DNA from: Thermoanaerobaculia bacterium
GTDB taxonomy: Bacteria > Acidobacteriota > Thermoanaerobaculia > Gp7-AA8
Reading direction: 5' to 3'
DNA length: 11,699 nucleotides
Assembly: GCA_017883215.1 (NCBI GenBank)
Contig: JADGOA010000078.1
Span: 1-11,699 of the forward strand
Positions 6,219-11,699 of the stretch are shown piece by piece (the stretch's first letter is position 1; each line of letters begins with the position of its first letter). The position numbers and the translations under genes are program-made. The notes beneath the pieces were generated by a model that saw nothing but the letters and a program-made list of their open reading frames with translations, was not told the origin of the DNA and ran no database searches.

Positions 6219-7916
6219 TCAGGTCGTCGATGCCGTCGGACCCATCCGCCGCATGCGGGCGAGCATCAGGAGAGCGCAACCGTAGACGGCGAGGGTGACG
6301 AAGAGGGTGGCCGCGCGCCCGGCGATGAAGTCGTCGATCACGAATTTTGCGGCGCCGAGTGCGAGAACCGGGTAGACGAGCACCGAGCAGTCGGCAAACC
6401 GTCGGAGGCGCGCCACGAATGCCAGTGTGACGGCAGAGACGGCGATGACGCCACTGCGCACCGCCGCTGCGGACCCCGTGTCCATTCCGGTCAGACGCAA
6501 CGCCGCCAGATCCAGACCGGCGATGCAGACGATTGCAGCCAGCGCCAGGAGCGTCACCCGCGCGATGCGCCAGGTCATCGAGCTCGACTCCCGGTAAACG
6601 ATCGCTACGACCGCCGCCAGCGCAATGCCGGCGCTCGCAACCGCCGGTGCGAGCGCGATCGGAGGACGCGTTCCCAGGCCGCTGATCGTCTGGAACGCTC
6701 CGCCGAGGAGACCGGTAGCCGTCGCGCCTGCAATGGCGTAGATCATCGAGTGCGCCATGAACTGCGACGCGGAGAAGCCGCGCGCTGCGAAGATGCTCAC
6801 CGTGGCGAGAAAGATCCAGATCATGCCGGCGAAGACCGGCTTGGTGGGGATGGCCGTTGCGATCAGCGTGCAGGCCACGGCCAGTCCGCCGAAATAGTAG
6901 GTGGCACGAACCTCATCGGGCGGCTGCCGCATGGCGGTGAAGTACGCGCCGGCTGCGACGATGGCGATGGCGATCGTCACCTCCGGCATCAGACGCGGCA
7001 GGTCGGACGAGATCCGCGCCGCTCCGGTGAGGACGAAGGCGATCGTGCCGATCGCCTGGACGACGTCCGCCCAGGTGACGTTCTCGCGGATCAGCAGGTT
7101 CTTCGCAGCCACCGCCCCGAGATAGGCGAAGGCGACGATGAGGAGCGCCACGGCCGTCAGCTCCGGTGAATCGCCGTCGTGACGGCCGAGCACGACCAGC
7201 TGCAGTGCGATCGCGGTCAGCCACGTCGCCGCGACCCCCGGCCAGCGGACGATCGTCCACTGGCGTTGCGAGCTGATGTGCCACAACAGCGCCCCTGTCA
7301 GCGCCTGGGCCAGCAGCGGCACCGCGATCTGCTGCGTCTCGAGGGTCAGGACCGCGGTTGCGCCGATCGAGCCGAGGGTGGCGATCCATGCTGCGCTTCC
7401 GAGGCCGCGGCGCCAGGCGATCGAGAGGAGGGCGCCCGAGATCAGCAGCAGGATCAATGCGGCGAACTCGATCGAGAAGCTGTGGAAACGGATGGTCGCC
7501 TCGCACAGCAGGGGATAAGCGATGAGCGCCGCGACGGCGGCGGAGAAGGTTGCCGCATGCGTGTTGTTCCGCGACGCGCTGCGGTCGGCACGGTAGACCC
7601 AGAAGAGGGCGTAGGCGAGCCCGAGGGCGAGGCCCGGCAGGTTCGGCAGAAGGTCCGAATCGGTCAGTGCGCGAAGCAGGTACGCGCCGCCGATTCCGAT
7701 GAGGCTGCGGCCGACCAGTTCGATGTCGATCCGGCTGTCGACGACGGGGACAACTTCGGGTTGCCGGACCGTGTCGAGGCGCGGTTGGGCTCGTTCGACG
7801 GTGTCTGGCCCCGGTGCGCCAGAACGGGCGATTTCGACAAGACGTTCCTCGATCAGACGGAGGCGGTCCTCCAGCTGTTCGACCCGCGTTTCGAGATCAA
7901 TCATCGTTTCAACCAT
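6219..7916 (-). CDS. DUF2339-like polytopic membrane protein
   Basis: A 565-aa protein on the minus strand. ATG at 7916-7914 is preceded (minus strand) by GGAGGG (7928-7923) with a 6-nt spacer, which supports it over the ATG four codons later. Residues 5-31 (DLETRVEQLEDRLRLIEERL) form a short coiled coil, followed by a polar linker with Pro. From about residue 65 the chain is almost entirely transmembrane: about 15 helices separated by short loops. A conserved-looking first helix pair (IELVGRSLIGIGGAYLLRAL) and a C-terminal unit (PVLALGAAKFVIDDFIAGRA, then a helix ending LMLARMRR) both resemble the DUF2339 superfamily, which has an N-terminal coiled coil and many helices and no established function. 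No catalytic motif is seen. It is convergent with the sigma gene and divergent from the Rieske operon, sharing the 253-bp intergenic region with the latter. Confidence 0.75.
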   Translation of the reverse strand: MVETMIDLETRVEQLEDRLRLIEERLVEIARSGAPGPDTVERAQPRLDTVRQPEVVPVVDSRIDIELVGRSLIGIGGAYLLRALTDSDLLPNLPGLALGLAYALFWVYRADRSASRNNTHAATFSAAVAALIAYPLLCEATIRFHSFSIEFAALILLLISGALLSIAWRRGLGSAAWIATLGSIGATAVLTLETQQIAVPLLAQALTGALLWHISSQRQWTIVRWPGVAATWLTAIALQLVVLGRHDGDSPELTAVALLIVAFAYLGAVAAKNLLIRENVTWADVVQAIGTIAFVLTGAARISSDLPRLMPEVTIAIAIVAAGAYFTAMRQPPDEVRATYYFGGLAVACTLIATAIPTKPVFAGMIWIFLATVSIFAARGFSASQFMAHSMIYAIAGATATGLLGGAFQTISGLGTRPPIALAPAVASAGIALAAVVAIVYRESSSMTWRIARVTLLALAAIVCIAGLDLAALRLTGMDTGSAAAVRSGVIAVSAVTLAFVARLRRFADCSVLVYPVLALGAAKFVIDDFIAGRAATLFVTLAVYGCALLMLARMRRMGPTASTT

Positions 7917-7941
7917 CGAAAACCCTCCGAAGGAGCGCGTT

Positions 7942-7951
7942 GAAACGTTTC
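7942..7951. promoter_or_regulatory. GAAACGTTTC palindrome, possible operator for the minus-strand gene
   Basis: A perfect 10-bp palindrome 26 bp upstream of the start codon of the DUF2339-like gene (on its minus-strand side) and within the divergent intergenic region. Its position fits an operator or a leader element. No regulator can be named, and a 10-bp palindrome can occur by chance. Confidence 0.25.
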
Positions 7952-8079
7952 GTCTAACTGCGAGGTCCTGTCGTGTGCGAACGGCGCAGTTTCAGTGTGA
8001 TGCGTATGCCCCTACGGATACCCTCCATGGTTTCCATGATTCTGTGTTTCGACGCACGCCGAGAAGTGAGAACTCGCAC

Positions 8080-8108
8080 GTGACAACGTGTACACGGGGC
8101 GGTACTCA
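8080..8108 (+). promoter_or_regulatory. Candidate promoter of the Rieske/cytochrome b operon with a palindrome in the spacer
   Basis: GTGACA (8080-8085) matches the -35 consensus at five of six bases. Seventeen bases on is TACTCA (8103-8108), a weak -10. A perfect palindrome CGTGTACACG (8087-8096) fills most of the spacer, where an activator or repressor dimer could sit. The assignment rests on spacing and the palindrome; the -10 match is poor. Confidence 0.3.
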
Positions 8109-8169
8109 TGCTCAACTGCTGCACGCCCTGAAAGAATCCATCGAACATAGCCGAAAGGGAACTCACTTT

Positions 8170-8631
8170 ATGGAAGCTTCAATCCCGGACCGTAGACGGT
8201 TCATCAACTGGGTCCTGGGTACCGGATTCGGCGCCCTGACGGCGTCCGTCCTCTATCCGGTGCTCCGGTACGTGAGCCCGCCGCGGATGCCCGAAGCCTC
8301 GACCAATCAGGTCGAGGCGGGTCCGGCAAATGATCCTCAGCTGATGGACAAGGGGTTCAAGATCGTTCGGTTCGGAGCTGAGCCGGTGATTCTGATCCGC
8401 GTTTCCGATACAGACCTCCGCGCGTTCTCGGCAACCTGCACCCACCTCGACTGCATCGTCGGCTACCAGAAGGACAAGACGCGGATCTACTGCAACTGCC
8501 ACGGTGGGGTCTACGATCTGAACGGCCGGAACGTCGCCGGCCCGCCGCCGCGGCCCCTCACTCCTTACAAGGTCAACCTCGCCGCCAAGGGCGCGGGACA
8601 ACCTCCCGCAGTCGTCATTTCGAAGGCATAG
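8170..8631 (+). CDS. Rieske [2Fe-2S] iron-sulfur protein of a cytochrome bc-type complex
   Basis: A 153-aa protein starting at ATG 8170, with AAAGGGA (8154-8160) nine bases upstream. The in-frame ORF extends far upstream, but that part has no Rieske features and lies in the divergent promoter region. The N-terminus has a Tat-like motif DRRRFIN (7-13) and one hydrophobic helix (about 14-35), the usual uncleaved Tat signal anchor of Rieske proteins, placing the cluster domain on the periplasmic side. Cluster motifs are C90-TH-LD-C95 and C108-N-C110-H111-GG. By family rules C90, H92, C108 and H111 bind the 2Fe-2S cluster, and C95 and C110 form the disulfide. The usual CTHLGC and CxCHGS are CTHLDC and CNCHGG here; the Ser-to-Gly change at the end of the second box removes a hydrogen bond that raises the potential in bc1 Rieske proteins, which fits a low-potential menaquinol system (inference). 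TAG is 2 bp before the cytochrome b start, so the two genes form one operon. Confidence 0.92.
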   Translation: MEASIPDRRRFINWVLGTGFGALTASVLYPVLRYVSPPRMPEASTNQVEAGPANDPQLMDKGFKIVRFGAEPVILIRVSDTDLRAFSATCTHLDCIVGYQKDKTRIYCNCHGGVYDLNGRNVAGPPPRPLTPYKVNLAAKGAGQPPAVVISKA

Positions 8632-8633
8632 AC

Positions 8634-11507
8634 ATGAACGAGACACGATCGAAGAAGATCTACCGCTGGCTCGACGACCGCCTCGGCCTTTCGACACTGT
8701 TCGAGTTCGCGTCGCACAAGACCGTCCCGGTTCACCGTTACAGCGTCTTCTACTACCTCGGCGGCATGACGCTGTTCTTTTTCCTCGTGCAGGTCTGCAC
8801 CGGCATCCTGCTGATGCTCTATTACCGCCCCTCAGGCGAAGAGGCCTTCGAGTCGATCGAGTTCATCATGACCACTGTGCCGTTCGGCTGGATGATCCGT
8901 TCGATCCACTCGTGGTCGGCCAACCTGATGGTCTTCTTCGCCTTCTGTCACATGACCACGGTCTACTTCGTGAAGGCTTACCGGCCGCCGCGCGAGCTGA
9001 CGTGGGTCTCGGGCGCCCTGGTCTTCTTCCTCATCCTCGGATTCGGATTCTCCGGATACCTTCTGCCGTGGAATCAGCTGGCGTTCTCCGCGACCAAGGT
9101 CGGCACCGACATCGCCGGCGTCGTTCCGATCGTCGGGCCGTGGATGCTGCGATTCCTGCGCGGCGGCGATCGCGTCGCCGGCGGCACCCTTTCGCGTTTC
9201 TACGGATGGCACGTGGCCATCCTGCCGGCGATCACCAGTGTGCTCCTCGGGCTGCACCTGCTGCCCGTGCAGGTGAAGGGGATGAGCGTTCCGCCTGCGC
9301 TGGAAGACGAGAAGAAGCAGGGCCGTCCGATGAAGTTCTTCCCGAACTTCGCCATGCGGGACATGTGGGCATGGATCCTGGCGCTCGGCGTTCTGGCCGC
9401 TCTGGCCGCGCTGTTCCCGTGGGAGCTCGGTGACAAGGCCGATCCGTTCGCACCGGCGTACGCGCACATCCGTCCGGAGTGGTACTACGTCTTCATGTTC
9501 CAGACGCTGAAGCTCGTCCCTGGCGGCGAGATCCTTCACGTCGAATACGAAGCGATTCCGATCATGCTCTTCAGCCTGGGCGGTTTGCTCCTTCTGCTCG
9601 TGCCGTTTATCGACAGAGGCGTGGTCCGGCGTGGCAAGAGCCCGTTGTTCGACGTCGCCGGAGTCCTGGCGCTGATCTTCATCGTCGCTATGACCTGCTG
9701 GGGCTACGAGTGGTCGCTGGTGCCTCTCTGGATCGTGCTCGGTGCCGCGGCACTGCTGGCCATCATGGCCTTCGTGACGCGACCGCCGCGGGAGCCTGAA
9801 GGAGGAGGATCCGGTGGCAGCGCACGGACGGCGCTGATCACCGCTGCCATGGTGGTCCTGCTCGGCGTCGCCGCTGCGAACGCGTTTGCAGCACCCCCGG
9901 CCAAGACCTCCTGCATCGCCTGCCACAGCTCGGACATGTTCGATGCGACGGCGAAGGCGAAGGTGAAGACGTACGCCGACGACGTCCACGCGAAGATCGG
10001 ACTATCGTGCCAGGACTGCCACGGCGGCAATCCCGATCCGAAGCTCGCCGAAGACATGGTCTCGGCGATGGACTCGTCGTACAAGCCCAACCCGTACGTC
10101 GGCAAGCCCGACCGCGCGAAGATGCCGGAGTTCTGCGGCCGTTGCCATTCCTCCGCCGCGTACATGAAGAAGTTCAACCCGTCGGCGCGCGTCGACGTGG
10201 TGAGCGAGTACCGCACCAGCATGCACGGACAGCAGCTGGCCAAGGGTGATCCGAACGTGGCCATGTGCATCGACTGCCACGGCGTGCACGGCATTCTGCG
10301 CAAGGACAATCCCGCCTCGCCGGTCTACCCGACGCACGTGGCTGAGACGTGCAGCCGGTGCCACTCCGACGCGAAGAGGATGGCGTCGTACAAAGATGCG
10401 TACGGCCGGCCGTTGGCGGTCGATCAGTTCGAGCGCTGGAAGCGCAGCGTTCACGCGAACGCGATGTTCGTCAAAGGCGACCTGACGGCACCGACGTGCA
10501 ATACATGCCACGGCAATCATGGCGCCACGCCTCCGGGCGTCGAGAGCGTGTCGTTGATCTGCGGCCAGTGCCACGCCCGCGAGGCCGACCTGTTTGCGAA
10601 GACGGCGAAGCACGATGGATTCATCAAGCACAACGATTTCCTGGCTACTGGCGCGACGTGCCAGGACTGCCACGAGAAGATCGCGCCGGAAGTCGGGGCG
10701 AGTGTGCGCAAATTCAACGAATGCGTCACCTGTCACGAGAACCACGGCGTGATGCGGCCGACCATTGCCCTGCTCGGCCCGTTGCCGGCGGTGCCCTGCG
10801 CGTTCTGCCACGAAGGTACGGGACCGCTCGCAGTTTCCGAGCCGAAGGCAAGGCGCGATCACTACGTCCAGGTTCGCGACGCGCTGTTGTCGGTGGCGAA
10901 GAAGCAGCACCTGCAGGGCGATGTGCTGTTCGACTGGATGGTCGAGCAGGCGCAGGTGCTTTCCACGCACGTCGTCGCTTCGGACGACGGGAAAAAACAG
11001 CTCCGCCCCGAGTTCGCCCGGCTGTTCGACAAGTTCCGCATCGGCAAGACGCACTACTCGTTCGTCGACCCCGCCAGCGGGAAGACCGTCACGGTCGCGA
11101 TCCGCCGTTGCACGAACTGCCATACCGATCCTTCCACCACGTGCGGGACGACTGCCCGCAACTTCGTCGAGAGCATGCAGCAGGTGACCTCGGCCTCCGC
11201 GCGCGCTGAGCGCGTGCTGCTGGCGGCGCGCCGTGGCGGGGTGGAGGTTCGCACCGCGCGCGCCGAGCTCGACGCCGCCGTCGACAGCGAGATCGAGCTG
11301 CAGACGCTGATCCACACGTTCTCCAGCGGCGGCCAGTACGCCACCAAGCAGAAGGAGGCGATCGTGCACGCCAGCGCCGCGCTCGATGCCGGCAACACGT
11401 CGCTCGCCGAGATCGCTTTTCGCCGTCGCGGCCTGGGCGCCGCTCTCGGCATCATCGTCCTGGTGCTCGGCGGCCTGGCCCTGAAGATCCGGCAGATGAA
11501 TCCGTAA
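8634..11507 (+). CDS. Fused cytochrome b (b6/subunit IV type) and undecahaem cytochrome c
   Basis: A 957-aa membrane protein. The start follows GAAGG (8622-8626) by 7 nt and lies 2 bp after the Rieske stop. Residues 1-385 are an eight-helix cytochrome b. The b-haem pairs are H92/H106 (13 residues between) and H193/H208 (14 between), the b6f-type spacing; RPEWYY (280-285) is the quinol-site PEWY motif. The position of the Cys that holds the extra haem in b6f and Bacillus QcrB (FYCLGG) is Tyr41. A Gly/Ser linker (390-396) and a ninth helix (about 398-419, ending AFAA) lead to a periplasmic domain with eleven CxxCH motifs, starting at C427, 459, 501, 545, 573, 622, 643, 676, 697, 722 and 826. 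Thirteen other His residues within 450-810 could give bis-His ligation, and three motifs are CxxCHxxHG. The block with SMHG, CIDCHGVHG and SPVYPTHVAETCSRCH resembles a widespread multihaem cytochrome family. A C-terminal helix (about 933-951) re-anchors the chain. With Rieske it should oxidise menaquinol and pass electrons to the haem wire in place of cytochrome c1/f. Confidence 0.92.
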   Translation: MNETRSKKIYRWLDDRLGLSTLFEFASHKTVPVHRYSVFYYLGGMTLFFFLVQVCTGILLMLYYRPSGEEAFESIEFIMTTVPFGWMIRSIHSWSANLMVFFAFCHMTTVYFVKAYRPPRELTWVSGALVFFLILGFGFSGYLLPWNQLAFSATKVGTDIAGVVPIVGPWMLRFLRGGDRVAGGTLSRFYGWHVAILPAITSVLLGLHLLPVQVKGMSVPPALEDEKKQGRPMKFFPNFAMRDMWAWILALGVLAALAALFPWELGDKADPFAPAYAHIRPEWYYVFMFQTLKLVPGGEILHVEYEAIPIMLFSLGGLLLLLVPFIDRGVVRRGKSPLFDVAGVLALIFIVAMTCWGYEWSLVPLWIVLGAAALLAIMAFVTRPPREPEGGGSGGSARTALITAAMVVLLGVAAANAFAAPPAKTSCIACHSSDMFDATAKAKVKTYADDVHAKIGLSCQDCHGGNPDPKLAEDMVSAMDSSYKPNPYVGKPDRAKMPEFCGRCHSSAAYMKKFNPSARVDVVSEYRTSMHGQQLAKGDPNVAMCIDCHGVHGILRKDNPASPVYPTHVAETCSRCHSDAKRMASYKDAYGRPLAVDQFERWKRSVHANAMFVKGDLTAPTCNTCHGNHGATPPGVESVSLICGQCHAREADLFAKTAKHDGFIKHNDFLATGATCQDCHEKIAPEVGASVRKFNECVTCHENHGVMRPTIALLGPLPAVPCAFCHEGTGPLAVSEPKARRDHYVQVRDALLSVAKKQHLQGDVLFDWMVEQAQVLSTHVVASDDGKKQLRPEFARLFDKFRIGKTHYSFVDPASGKTVTVAIRRCTNCHTDPSTTCGTTARNFVESMQQVTSASARAERVLLAARRGGVEVRTARAELDAAVDSEIELQTLIHTFSSGGQYATKQKEAIVHASAALDAGNTSLAEIAFRRRGLGAALGIIVLVLGGLALKIRQMNP

Positions 11508-11533
11508 GTTCCCGGAATTCCGATCTCGATCCG

Positions 11534-11567
11534 AAGCCGGCCGCGATTCTCGCGGCCGGCTTTTTTT
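11534..11567 (+). terminator. Intrinsic terminator of the Rieske/cytochrome b operon
   Basis: AAGCCGGCCGCG (11534-11545) and CGCGGCCGGCTT (11551-11562) form a perfect 12-bp stem around the loop ATTCT. The run of seven T's (11561-11567) begins inside the stem end. It lies 27 bp after the cytochrome stop codon. This is the clearest rho-independent terminator in the window. Confidence 0.92.
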
Positions 11568-11609
11568 CTGCCTGCGGTCATCGCTTCAGGTTGCGGTTAC
11601 CATAGCCTC

Positions 11610-11699
11610 ATGCCCGACCCGCAGAACCCGCCCATGGGGCGCCTCGACGCGTTTGACGTGGGGCCGAAGAAGCTGACCATCCAGACCGAGTTCTTTTCG
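11610..11699 (+). CDS. Start of an unrecognised protein (3' end outside window)
   Basis: ATG at 11610 opens a frame that stays open to the window edge (30 codons, beginning MPDPQNPPMGRLDAFDVGPK). A second ATG at 11634 is an alternative start, and neither has an obvious Shine-Dalgarno. The segment KKLTIQTEFFS looks like a beta-strand at the start of a small domain. It resembles the opening of short hypothetical proteins I have seen, but I cannot assign a family. It follows the terminator directly, so it should have its own promoter. Confidence 0.5.
   Translation, partial: MPDPQNPPMGRLDAFDVGPKKLTIQTEFFS

Noticed and set aside
6180..7943. Plus-strand ORFs opposite the DUF2339-like gene
   Set aside because: Arg/Asp/Gly/Gln-rich shadow translations; the minus strand gives a coherent coiled coil plus transmembrane protein with a good ribosome binding site.
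8832..9989. Minus-strand ORFs opposite the cytochrome b fusion
   Set aside because: They are shadows of a strongly supported plus-strand gene with haem and quinol-site motifs.
11141..11149. Possible twelfth haem site (TTCGTTARN, residue C837)
   Set aside because: The second Cys and the His are missing, so it is a lone Cys and not CxxCH.
1..11699. CRISPR array, defence island, integrase or phage genes
   Set aside because: No regularly spaced direct repeats and no cas, recombinase, transposase or phage-like ORFs are visible.

Overview
The window is GC-rich, tightly packed bacterial DNA. Its mix of genes suggests a soil-type Acidobacteriota or a close relative: a diheme lipoprotein of the reaction-centre cytochrome c family, a secreted GGT-like Ntn-hydrolase, many sigma factors, and CACCACAGAG-type and TGTGGCACAG-type palindromic intergenic repeats. 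The assignment is an inference from gene content; there is no rRNA or tRNA in the window to test it.

Left part (1-3717): the 3' end of a gene that looks like an outer-membrane beta-barrel, a 20-codon Lys-rich micro-ORF with its own ribosome binding site, and then a 2.9-kb island bounded by two copies of one palindromic element in opposite orientation (712-885 and 3423-3579). Inside the island are a 60-aa two-helix membrane protein, a second kind of palindromic repeat, and a complete secreted gamma-glutamyltransferase homologue with unusual active-site residues.

Middle part (3718-7916): a diheme cytochrome c lipoprotein with a TTG start; an ECF-like sigma factor that keeps region 2 but has no region 4; a primary-type sigma-70 factor that carries two region-4 domains in tandem, the first with a degenerate recognition helix; and, convergent with it, a DUF2339-like polytopic membrane protein.

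Right part (7917-11699): a divergent regulatory region and then a two-gene respiratory operon. A Rieske iron-sulfur protein is followed two bases later by a single 957-codon ORF that joins an eight-helix cytochrome b (b6-like spacing and PEWY motif) to a periplasmic domain with eleven CxxCH haem-c motifs. Together they read as a menaquinol-oxidising Rieske/cytochrome b complex in which a multihaem wire replaces cytochrome c1 or f. The join contains a Gly/Ser linker followed by a signal-peptide-like helix, so the product may be cut into two subunits after translation, as is known for the b/c1 precursor FbcH of Bradyrhizobium. A strong intrinsic terminator closes the operon, and the start of another gene of unknown function runs off the right edge.

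The strongest candidates for something undescribed are the cytochrome b-undecahaem fusion, the tandem-region-4 sigma factor and its region-2-only neighbour.
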